64,000 nt of DNA from Streptomyces canus 299MFChir4.1 (GTDB lineage Bacteria; Actinomycetota; Actinomycetes; Streptomycetales; Streptomycetaceae), in the NCBI RefSeq assembly GCF_000383615.1, contig NZ_KB911582.1, positions 792,811 through 856,810 on the forward strand, in the 5' to 3' direction. Positions 1 to 6,677 of the stretch are shown in pieces (position 1 is the stretch's first letter; every line of letters begins with the position of its first letter). Under the pieces are notes generated by a model that did not search any database, had not been told where the DNA came from, and worked only from the letters and a program-made list of their open reading frames with translations. The position numbers and the translations under genes are program-made.

Positions 1-431
1 GGCGTGTGGTGCCCACCAGGCGGAGGCGTGTGGTGATCGCCCGGTGGAGGCGTGTGGTCGCCGTAGCCGCCGCCCTCCTCGTGCCCGGGATTGTCGCCGT
101 ACCCGCCGCCCCCCTCCTGCCCGGAGTCGTCGCCGTAACCCGAATCGTCGCCGTGCGACGCGCTACGGGAACCGTGTCTGCCCGAACTCGGCTTTACGGC
201 ACAGGAGTTGCCGAACGCAGGGTTGAGCGCGGCGACCACGTCGACGGAGTCGCCGCAGGCGTTGACGGGGATGTCGACGGGCGCCGCCACACTGTCGCCG
301 GACAGGACGCCGGCCGAATCCGTGGCGACGCCGCTCGCGTGCGTGTCGGCGAGGACAGGGCTGCTGCACAGGGACAGAATGCTTGTCGCGGCGGCGGCCG
401 CGACCATTCCCCTACTCAGGGTCTGTCGCAA
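1..431 (-). CDS. chpA: Long chaplin (ChpA-like), 3' end outside window
   Basis: This is the N-terminal part of a long chaplin, a hydrophobic amyloid protein that coats aerial hyphae and spores. About 143 codons are visible and the gene runs off the left edge. The proposed start is TTG at 431 (MRQTLSRGMV...), preceded by an AGGAAG ribosome site; ATG 407 is the alternative. A signal peptide covers about residues 1-28 (cleavage near VLA-DT). One chaplin domain follows at about 34-79, with the two conserved cysteines at C59 and C77 and the NPAFGNSC motif. After it comes a Gly/Tyr/Asp-rich spacer (GYGDDSGQEGGG) and a His-Thr-Pro-rich repeat (HHTPPPGG). Long chaplins normally have a second chaplin domain and a C-terminal sortase signal; those would lie outside the window. 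The neighbouring short chaplin and rodlins support the call. Confidence 0.85.
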   Translation of the reverse strand, partial: MRQTLSRGMVAAAAATSILSLCSSPVLADTHASGVATDSAGVLSGDSVAAPVDIPVNACGDSVDVVAALNPAFGNSCAVKPSSGRHGSRSASHGDDSGYGDDSGQEGGGGYGDNPGHEEGGGYGDHTPPPGDHHTPPPGGHHT

Positions 432-465
432 TCTCGTTGTCTTCCTGCTTGTAGAAGTGGGAAAA

Positions 466-502
466 GCCGGCCTCGGACGGAATCGAGCGGTCCAAGGCCG
501 GC
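466..502 (-). terminator. Rho-independent terminator of short chaplin
   Basis: GCCGGCCT at 466-473 pairs with AGGCCGGC at 495-502, and the inner GGAC/GTCC extends the stem past one mismatch. Read leftward, the stem is followed by TTTTC, as expected for an intrinsic terminator. It lies just downstream of the short chaplin stop at 536. Confidence 0.7.
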
Positions 503-535
503 CAGGACAGCCGGTACGGCTGAGGTGTTACGTGG

Positions 536-763
536 TCAGTCGTTCACGCACACGTTGCCGAACGCCGGGTTCAGCGCACCGATGACGTTGACCGTGTTCC
601 CGCACACGTTGATCGGCACGTGGATGGGGACCTGGACCACGTTGCCCGAGAGGAAGCCGGGGGAACCGATGGCGGCACCCTCGGCTCCGGCGTCCGCGAA
701 GGCCGGGGCGGCCACGCCGAAGGCCATGATCACGCCCGCGGCGACAGCGGCGGTCTTCTTCAT
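536..763 (-). CDS. chpD: Short chaplin
   Basis: A 75-residue short chaplin: a signal peptide of about 24 residues (MKKTAAVAAG... ending AFA-DA) followed by a single chaplin domain with C54 and C72, the NVCGNTVN segment and the NPAFGNVC motif. Short chaplins are secreted, self-assemble into amyloid fibrils at the air-water interface and lower surface tension for aerial growth. The ATG at 763 is chosen because GAAGGG lies just upstream and the protein then begins directly with its signal peptide; an in-frame start at 787 would add eight residues. The symbol chpD rests on its place between a long chaplin and the rodlin pair, as in S. coelicolor (recalled); chpE/chpH-type naming is possible. Confidence 0.9.
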   Translation of the reverse strand: MKKTAAVAAGVIMAFGVAAPAFADAGAEGAAIGSPGFLSGNVVQVPIHVPINVCGNTVNVIGALNPAFGNVCVND

Positions 764-968
764 GAGATTTCCCTTCTCTGCGGTCATGCCCCTTTGTCGG
801 CGTGTGACCGAGCGAGCACAGACGGAGCGGCTCGCGCCATGACCTGCAGGCTGTAGAACGAGGGATAGCCGATGGAGAAACTACCGAACGCGTGGCGCGG
901 GTGAATTCACTCGATTGCCCTGTGCCGTCACTCATTTCACCCTCGACCAGGCGGGGAAAGGCCCACGC

Positions 969-1006
969 AAAAAACCCGGACGGCCCGTAGACAATGCCAC
1001 GGGCCG
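969..1006 (-). terminator. Rho-independent terminator of leftward rodlin
   Basis: CGGCCCGT (981-988) and ACGGGCCG (999-1006) form a perfect 8-bp stem with a 10-nt loop. On the minus strand this is followed by a run of T (plus-strand A run at 969-975). It sits about 20 bp after the rodlin stop codon at 1027. Confidence 0.8.
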
Positions 1007-1026
1007 CCCGGTCGGTCGGATTCGCC

Positions 1027-1419
1027 TTAGTCCTCGGTGGCGGACGACAGAACCGACAGGTCCTCGAGAACGTGCGACAGCGCGCCGTCCCGCTTGGACT
1101 GGGTCGAGTTGTCGGAGCACTGCTGGGTCAGCTGGTCCGACAGGATCGGCACGTCCTGGACGTTGACGATCTGCAGGACGCCGACGTTGGTGTCGCTCAG
1201 GCCGAGGCACGGCTTGTTGAGCGTGCCCTGGACCAGCGAGAGCTGGGGGCTCATGTCACCCTTGGTCGCCGAATTGCCGAACGACGACGTGGCGCCGTTA
1301 CCGTTCTGCACGGTCGGTCCGTTGTCGTTGCCGATGGCAAGCGCCGTCGGAGCTGCCGCCACCGACATTCCAACGACAGAAGCGGCGGCCGCCGCGGCGG
1401 CCATTGCCTTCTTAAGCAC
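1027..1419 (-). CDS. rdlA: Rodlin
   Basis: A 130-residue secreted rodlin. Rodlins work with chaplins to build the paired-rod (rodlet) surface layer of aerial hyphae and spores. The signal peptide ends near APTALA, followed by the typical IGNDNGP start of the mature protein, the motif [19 protein letters not shown], and the [19 protein letters not shown] tail. Two cysteines (NKPCLG and TQQCSD) are present. The start is GTG 1419, which follows GAGGAAAGGAA at good spacing. It is divergent from a second rodlin at 1671 that is clearly similar along its length (the segment [13 protein letters not shown] is shared), pointing to an old tandem duplication. Which paralogue is rdlA or rdlB is assigned only by position. 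Confidence 0.93.
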   Translation of the reverse strand: MLKKAMAAAAAAASVVGMSVAAAPTALAIGNDNGPTVQNGNGATSSFGNSATKGDMSPQLSLVQGTLNKPCLGLSDTNVGVLQIVNVQDVPILSDQLTQQCSDNSTQSKRDGALSHVLEDLSVLSSATED

Positions 1420-1463
1420 TTCGCGTTCCTTTCCTCGTAGCGACACAATGCCCTACGGCCACA

Positions 1464-1491
1464 TCAACCCGGCACGTGAGGAATGGTTGCG
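1464..1491 (-). promoter_or_regulatory. BldN-type promoter for leftward rodlin
   Basis: On the minus strand CGCAAC (1491-1486), a 16-nt spacer and GGTTGA (1469-1464) match the recalled BldN consensus CGTAAC-N16-CGTTGA at 10 of 12 positions. It lies about 45 bp upstream of the GTG start at 1419. BldN control of rodlins and chaplins is established in Streptomyces; the site itself is an inference. A weaker candidate for the rightward rodlin is AGAAAC (1598-1603) - N16 - AGTTAG (1620-1625). Confidence 0.5.
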
Positions 1492-1670
1492 GGCGTTCAC
1501 TCCATTGGCCCTGTCGCCGACTTGGGCGCCCCTCGGCCACCAGGGTTCCGGCGAGGCTCTCGACCGCCCGCCGCTATCGGCCGTCGGAGTGAACGGGAGA
1601 AACCTCGTCGCGGGCGCGCAGTTAGCCAGAACGCTCCGGTCCACGGGGCTTCCTCAGAAAGGACTGGCCA

Positions 1671-2084
1671 GTGATCAAGAAGATTGTTGCCACCGCGGCG
1701 ATCGCCGCGTCAGCCGTGGGTGCCTCCGCCGCCGCGGCTCCGCAGGCACTCGCGATCGGCAACGACCAGGGACCGACCGCGGCGAACGGCAACGGTTCTT
1801 GGCAGAGCTTCGGCAATTCGAGCACCTACGGGAACATGAGCCCGCAGATGGCGCTGATCCAGGGGTCCTTCAACAAGCCCTGCCTCGCTGTCAGCGACCT
1901 GCCCATCGGTGTGCTTCAGGTCGTCAACGTCCAGGACGTGCCGATCCTGTCGGACCAGCAGACCCAGCAGTGCGCCGAGAACTCGACCCAGGCCAAGCGG
2001 GACGGTGCGCTGGCCCACCTGCTGGAGGACGTGTCGATCCTGTCCACCGCCCAGGAGTCCGCCGACAAGAAGTCCGACGACTGA
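1671..2084 (+). CDS. rdlB: Rodlin
   Basis: A 137-residue rodlin, divergent from the one ending at 1027. It begins at GTG 1671 ([17 protein letters not shown]) after AGAAAGGA. The signal peptide ends near APQALA, followed by IGNDQGP, then [28 protein letters not shown] and [20 protein letters not shown]. Two cysteines are conserved with the other copy. It is exported and expected to form the rodlet layer together with the chaplins. A strong hairpin follows at 2107-2143. The C-terminal tail (ESADKKSDD) is charged and is the part that differs most between the two copies. Confidence 0.93.
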   Translation: MIKKIVATAAIAASAVGASAAAAPQALAIGNDQGPTAANGNGSWQSFGNSSTYGNMSPQMALIQGSFNKPCLAVSDLPIGVLQVVNVQDVPILSDQQTQQCAENSTQAKRDGALAHLLEDVSILSTAQESADKKSDD

Positions 2085-2106
2085 TTCCGGGCTTCACCGG
2101 TCGAGG

Positions 2107-2143
2107 CCGAAGGGGCCGCCGAGCATCTCGGCGGCCCCTTCGG
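2107..2143. terminator. Bidirectional terminator between convergent genes
   Basis: CCGAAGGGGCCGCCGAG (2107-2123) pairs perfectly over 17 bp with its complement at 2127-2143 across a 3-nt loop. It separates the rightward rodlin from the leftward acyl-CoA ligase that ends at 2148, so it probably stops transcription from both sides. Confidence 0.85.
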
Positions 2144-2147
2144 CGTG

Positions 2148-4067
2148 TCAGCGCCGGTACAGCGCCTCGACCTCCTCGGCGTAGGCCGCAGTCACCACGT
2201 GCCGCTTGACCTTCAGGGACGGGGTGAGCATGCCGTTGTCCTCGGTGAACTCCCCCTCGACCAGCCGGAAGGCGCGGATCGACTCGGCGCGGGAGACGGC
2301 CGCGTTGGCGTGGTCGACGGCCTTCTGGATGTCGGCGCGCAGCCGTTCGTCCTCGACGAGTGCGGAGTGCGGGGTGTCGGCGGGCAGCCCCCGCACCGAC
2401 AGCCAGTGGGTCATCGCCTCGGGGTCGAGGGTGATCAGGGCGGCGACGAAGGGACGGTTGTCGCCGACGACCAGGCACTGGCCGATTGGGGCCCGGCTGC
2501 GCAGGCGGTCCTCCAGGACGGCCGGGGAGACGTTCTTGCCGCCGGAGGTGACGAGGAGGTCCTTCTTGCGGCCGGTGATGGTGAGATAGCCGTCCTCGTC
2601 GAGGGCGCCCAGGTCGCCGGTGGCGAACCACTCGTCCTTCAGGACGGCGTCGGTGGCCTCGGGGTTGTTCCAGTAGGCGCCGAAGACGATCCCGCCCTTG
2701 ATGAGGACCTCGCCGTCGTCGGCGATGCGGATCGCGGTGCCGGGAACCGGCTGTCCGACCGTGCCGGGGCGGGGGCCGAGGGGCGGGACGACGGTGGCGG
2801 CGGCGCTGGTCTCGGTGAGGCCGTAGCCCTCGTAGATGATGATCCCGGCCGCGGAGAAGAACAGGTTGAGTTCGCGGTCCAGGGGGGAGCCGCCGCTGAT
2901 GGCGTAGCGCATGCGGCCGCCGAGTTCCTTGCGGATACGGCGGTAGACCAGCAGGTCGTACAGGCCCCAGGCGGCGTAGAGGCCGGGGCCCGGCCCTTTG
3001 CCCTGGCCCAGGAACTTGTCCAGGTACGCCTCGCCGAAGCGGACGCCGATGCGGTGGGCGCGGTCGAAGGAGGCGGCGCGGCCCAGCTTCTCGGCGGTGG
3101 CGCGGCCGGTGGCGTGGATCTTCTCGAAGAGGTACGGGACGCCGACGAGGAAGGTCGGGCGGAACTCCTTGAGCGCGGGCCGCAGTTCGTCGGGCTTGAT
3201 GCTCGGGCAGTGGCCGATCTCGATGCGGGCCATCAGACAGGCGATCTGGAGGGTGCGGCCCATGATGTGGGCGAGCGGGAGGAAGAGCAGGGTGGAGGCG
3301 GTCTGGTCGGTGACCTCCTTGAAGATGGGGTGGAGCAGTTCGACGGTGTTGGCGGCCTCGGCGTGCAGGTTGGCGTGGGTGAGGACGCAGCCCTTGGGGC
3401 GGCCGGTGGTGCCGGAGGTGTAGCAGACGGTGGCGATGGTGTCGGGGCTCAGGGCGGCCCGGCGCTTGGTGACCTCCTCGTCGGGGACGCCGAGCCCCTT
3501 GCTCTTGAGGGCGGCCAGGTCGTGGCTGTCGATCTGGAAGTAGCGCACGAAGTCGGGCGAGGGGTGGTCGGCGGCGGTCGCGGTGGCCAGGTTGTCGTCG
3601 GTCTCCACGAAGAAGTGGCGCACGCCGGAGTCCCGGACGATCCACTCCACCTGCTCGGCCGATGAGGTGGCGTAGACGGGGACCGTCTGGCCGCCGGCCG
3701 CCCAGATCGCGAAGTCCAGCACCGTCCACTCGTAGCGGGTGCGGGACATCACCGCGACCCGGCCGCCCGGTTCGAGGCCTTCGGCGATCAACCCCTTGGC
3801 CACGGCGGTGACTTCGTCGGCGAATTCCCGGGCGGTGACCGGGCGCCAGCCTGTCGTCTCCCGGCGGCGCAGCACCACGGTGTCGGGGGTCTCTGCCGCG
3901 TTGGTGAAGGGGAGGTCGGCGATGCTGCCGGTCGTCGGGCGCGGGGCGAGGGGCGGTGTCCGTGCCTCTCGTACGGCACCGTCCTCGCCCCTGATGACCT
4001 CGACCGTGGTGCGAGTCGCCAGGTCGGTGCGCTGTTTCGCGCGCTTCAGGTCCTTGCGTACGCCCAT
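2148..4067 (-). CDS. Long-chain fatty acid--CoA ligase (AMP-forming)
   Basis: A 639-residue cytoplasmic or membrane-associated acyl-CoA synthetase of the ANL superfamily (FadD15-like). It activates fatty acids to acyl-AMP and then acyl-CoA for beta-oxidation or lipid synthesis. The AMP-binding P-loop motif YTSGTTGRPKG is at residues 216-226. Further along are the A5-type motif YGLTETSAAAT, the ATP-binding ATGDLG and the hinge-type ITGRKKD, so the full catalytic set is present. Length fits the long-chain class. The start is ATG 4067 (MGVRKDLKRAK). Just upstream sits a promoter overlapped by a TetR-type palindrome (4103-4118), suggesting repression lifted by acyl-CoA or fatty acid. It converges on the rodlin gene across a strong terminator. 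Exact chain-length preference cannot be read from sequence. Confidence 0.92.
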   Translation of the reverse strand: MGVRKDLKRAKQRTDLATRTTVEVIRGEDGAVREARTPPLAPRPTTGSIADLPFTNAAETPDTVVLRRRETTGWRPVTAREFADEVTAVAKGLIAEGLEPGGRVAVMSRTRYEWTVLDFAIWAAGGQTVPVYATSSAEQVEWIVRDSGVRHFFVETDDNLATATAADHPSPDFVRYFQIDSHDLAALKSKGLGVPDEEVTKRRAALSPDTIATVCYTSGTTGRPKGCVLTHANLHAEAANTVELLHPIFKEVTDQTASTLLFLPLAHIMGRTLQIACLMARIEIGHCPSIKPDELRPALKEFRPTFLVGVPYLFEKIHATGRATAEKLGRAASFDRAHRIGVRFGEAYLDKFLGQGKGPGPGLYAAWGLYDLLVYRRIRKELGGRMRYAISGGSPLDRELNLFFSAAGIIIYEGYGLTETSAAATVVPPLGPRPGTVGQPVPGTAIRIADDGEVLIKGGIVFGAYWNNPEATDAVLKDEWFATGDLGALDEDGYLTITGRKKDLLVTSGGKNVSPAVLEDRLRSRAPIGQCLVVGDNRPFVAALITLDPEAMTHWLSVRGLPADTPHSALVEDERLRADIQKAVDHANAAVSRAESIRAFRLVEGEFTEDNGMLTPSLKVKRHVVTAAYAEEVEALYRR

Positions 4068-4100
4068 CGTGGCTCCCCGGTCGGCTCCGACTGGGTGGTC

Positions 4101-4128
4101 AACTTACTCGCAAGTAAGGAAAGGTCAA
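4101..4128 (-). promoter_or_regulatory. Promoter with TetR-type operator for the acyl-CoA ligase
   Basis: On the minus strand TTGACC (4128-4123), a 16-nt spacer and TAAGTT (4106-4101) form a sigma-70-like promoter. The perfect inverted repeat CTTACT-CGCA-AGTAAG (4103-4118) lies on the spacer and -10 box. TTACT/AGTAA palindromes are typical of TetR-family regulators of fatty acid genes; the regulator is not in this window. Confidence 0.6.
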
Positions 4129-4139
4129 TGGGTCGGGCC

Positions 4140-5660
4140 TCAGTCCGCGAGGTGGCGTGCCTCGCGGATGGTACCGGCGAGCTGCCGTACCGCGCTGTCC
4201 TCGGTGCGGTCCCCCAACGTGTCCGCCCAGTCGGCGAGTTCGTTCAGGGACGGTCGGCCCGGCAGCCGGTCGTCGTCGTAGGTGTCGCGCAGGGCGTCGG
4301 CGAAGTAGGCGGCCACCGCGTCGACCTGGAAGCGGGGGTTCGCGTCGCGCAGCGAGTCGTCGAAGGTCTCCAGCCCGGCCGACTTCTCGTGCGGGGCCCG
4401 GGTCCTGGGGTCCTGCCAGCGGACGGTGGCGGTGGCGAGGTGGCCGTCGGCGCCGGGGCGGGTGCGTACCGCGTAGAGCGCGGTGACCGTGTGGCCGGGG
4501 CCGACCTCGCCGCCGTCCACGCGGTCGTCGCGGAAGTCGTCGTCGGCGACGCGGCGGTCGTCGTAGCCGACCAGGCGGAAGGAGGCGACGGTCTCGGGGT
4601 CGAAGGCGACCTGGGCCTTGGCGTCGCGGGCGGTCAGGTCGATGTTCTGCGGGAGCTGTTCGCAGAAGACCTTCTCGGCGTCGTCGCCGGAGACGTAGAC
4701 GGTGTGGCCGTCGCCCTTGTCGGCGAGGCGTTCCATGAGGGCGTCGCCGTAGTCGCTGCCGACACCGACGCCGAAGAGGGTGATGCCGTGCTCGCGGCGG
4801 GCGGTGTCGATGCGGTCGAGGATGGCGTCGGGGTCGGTCTCGCCGTCGTTGGCGAGGGCGTCGGAGATCAGGACGACCCGGTTGGTGGCACCCTCGCGCA
4901 GGCCCTCGACGGCCGTCCGGTAGCCGGTCTCGACGCCCGCGCCGAGGTTGGTGGAGTACGTCGGCTCCAGGCTGTCGATCGCCTCGCGGATCCGGTGGCG
5001 GTGGTCGCCGAGGCGGGTCATCGGCAGGACCGTCTCGGCCCGGTCGCTGAAGGTGACGAGGGCGACCGAGTCGTCGTCGCGCAGCCGTTCCGTCATGGTG
5101 TCGAGGGAGCGCTGGGCGAGGTCGAGGCGGCCGGGTTCGGCCATCGAGCCGGAGATGTCGATGACGAAGGTGAGGGCGGCGGGCGGGCGTTCGTCCGTGT
5201 GCTCCTCGGCGCTCCTGGTGGCCAGGCCCACCCGGACCAGGGACCAGTCGTCCTTGTCGGTGCGGGCGCCGTCGACGGTGACCGTGAAGCCGTTGCCGTC
5301 GGGGCGGTCGTAGTCCTGGCGGAAGCTGTTGACGAACTCCTCGGGGCGGATCGTCGAGGGGTCGGGGCGGCGGCCCTCGGCGAGGGTGCGGCGGGCGTAG
5401 CCGTAGGAGGCGGTGTCGACGTCGAGGGCGAAGGTGGAGAGGTAGTCCGGGGACGGGGTGACGTAGTCGCCGCGGGACTCCTCGGAGTTCTGCTCGCCCT
5501 GGGGCTGGTTCGGGGCGGGGAAGGCCGGGGCGTTCGAGCCGCCCCTCGCTCCGTCCGCGCTGCTCTTGCTTCCTTCGTCACCCCCGCCGCATCCGGTGAG
5601 CAGCAGGCCGCCCGCCAGTGCGAGGGCGAGCATCACCTGTCGTGTCCGCTGTCGCTCCAT
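4140..5660 (-). CDS. VWA-domain lipoprotein (YfbK-like)
   Basis: A 506-residue lipoprotein: signal peptide with lipobox LLTGC (lipidated C24), a low-complexity linker to about residue 65, the region that usually precedes VWA domains in this family (YLSTFALDVDTASYGYARR, 74-92), a von Willebrand A domain starting near 163 with the metal-site motif DISGS at 168-172, and a C-terminal DUF3520-like region. It is anchored on the outer face of the membrane. VWA domains bind partner proteins through a divalent metal; the partner and physiological role are unknown. It is alone between the acyl-CoA ligase and the ABC exporter, in the same direction as both, with about 150 bp on the upstream side. Length and domain order fit the family. 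Confidence 0.88.
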   Translation of the reverse strand: MERQRTRQVMLALALAGGLLLTGCGGGDEGSKSSADGARGGSNAPAFPAPNQPQGEQNSEESRGDYVTPSPDYLSTFALDVDTASYGYARRTLAEGRRPDPSTIRPEEFVNSFRQDYDRPDGNGFTVTVDGARTDKDDWSLVRVGLATRSAEEHTDERPPAALTFVIDISGSMAEPGRLDLAQRSLDTMTERLRDDDSVALVTFSDRAETVLPMTRLGDHRHRIREAIDSLEPTYSTNLGAGVETGYRTAVEGLREGATNRVVLISDALANDGETDPDAILDRIDTARREHGITLFGVGVGSDYGDALMERLADKGDGHTVYVSGDDAEKVFCEQLPQNIDLTARDAKAQVAFDPETVASFRLVGYDDRRVADDDFRDDRVDGGEVGPGHTVTALYAVRTRPGADGHLATATVRWQDPRTRAPHEKSAGLETFDDSLRDANPRFQVDAVAAYFADALRDTYDDDRLPGRPSLNELADWADTLGDRTEDSAVRQLAGTIREARHLAD

Positions 5661-5807
5661 CGTCCGTACCCCCTGGGCCTGTTGACGTCGGCTTCTGCGA
5701 CTGTGACGGGCCGGGGGGCCGGAATGTGCGCTACGGAGCGTTGCGGATGGGTATCGAAGGGGGCACGGAGACGGGCCGTCGAGACCGGTGGGAGATCTTC
5801 CGTTGAC

Positions 5808-6677
5808 CTAGGAGACCACGTCCTTGCGGGCGAAACCCCGGAAGGCCAGGGCGAACAGCACCAGAGCGAGCGTTATCGACAGGGAGGTGCCCTGGATCAT
5901 GTCGGACCACTGCACCTTCGGCTGTACGGCGTCCAGCCACGCGTACTGCCAGTGCGAGGGGAGGAAGTCGCGCCAGTCGCCGAGGGCCGTCACCTGGTCC
6001 AGCACATTGCCGACGATGGTCAGGCCGACGGCGCCGCCGACCGCGCCGAGCGGTGCGTCGGTGCGGGTGGAGAGCCAGAACGCCAGGGCGGCGGTGACGA
6101 GTTGGGAGACGAAGATGTAGGCCACCGTGATCAGCAGACGCTGGGCCGCGGTCCCGGGTTCCAGTGCGCCGCCGGTGGGGAGCTGGAGCGGGCCCCAGCC
6201 GTAGGCCGCCGTGCCGACCGCGAGTGCGACCAGCGGGAGCAGGAGCATCGCGGCCAGGCTGAGAGCGAGGCCGACGACGAGCTTCGACCACAGCAGGCGG
6301 GCCCTCGGAACGGGTGCCGCCAGCAGGTAGCGCAGGGAGGACCAGCCGGCCTCCGAGGCGACCGTGTCCCCGCAGAACAGCGCCACGGGGATGATCAGCA
6401 GGAAGCCCGCGGAGGCGAACAGGTTCACCGCGGCGAAGTTGGCCCCGGACACCGTCGCGGTGTCCATCAGGTTGACGCGGGTGTTGCCCGAGCCCGGTCC
6501 GCCGCCCAGCTGGAAGGCGATCAGCAGGACGAAGGGCAGGGCGACCAGGATGCCGAACATGACGAGGGTGCGGCGGCGCTTCAACTGCCGTACCAGCTCG
6601 ACCCGTATCGGCAGCGTACGGCCGGCGCGGTAGCCGTCGGCGACCTCCGCGCGCCCGGTCAGCGTGCTGCTGCTCAT
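5808..6677 (-). CDS. ABC-2 type exporter permease
   Basis: A 289-residue integral membrane protein with about six hydrophobic segments: first near residue 40 (TLVMFGILVALPFVLLIAF), then a large loop and five more, ending FALAFRGFARKDVVS. It is the membrane subunit of an ABC-2 type exporter. ATG 6677 overlaps the stop of the upstream ATPase gene (ATGA at 6674-6677), so the two are translationally coupled and should form one transporter. Nothing in the sequence names the substrate. The SLRYLLAAPVPRARLL segment is the usual cytoplasmic coupling region of this permease class. Confidence 0.9.
   Translation of the reverse strand: MSSSTLTGRAEVADGYRAGRTLPIRVELVRQLKRRRTLVMFGILVALPFVLLIAFQLGGGPGSGNTRVNLMDTATVSGANFAAVNLFASAGFLLIIPVALFCGDTVASEAGWSSLRYLLAAPVPRARLLWSKLVVGLALSLAAMLLLPLVALAVGTAAYGWGPLQLPTGGALEPGTAAQRLLITVAYIFVSQLVTAALAFWLSTRTDAPLGAVGGAVGLTIVGNVLDQVTALGDWRDFLPSHWQYAWLDAVQPKVQWSDMIQGTSLSITLALVLFALAFRGFARKDVVS

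Noticed and set aside
1..60. Short tandem GGCGTGTGGTG repeat as a CRISPR-like array
   Set aside because: It is the coding sequence of the HHTPPPGG repeats in the long chaplin; no unique spacers.
1924..3729. 601-codon leftward open frame overlapping the acyl-CoA ligase and a rodlin
   Set aside because: Very high Arg/Pro/Gly content; the same DNA encodes a well-conserved ligase and a rodlin in other frames.
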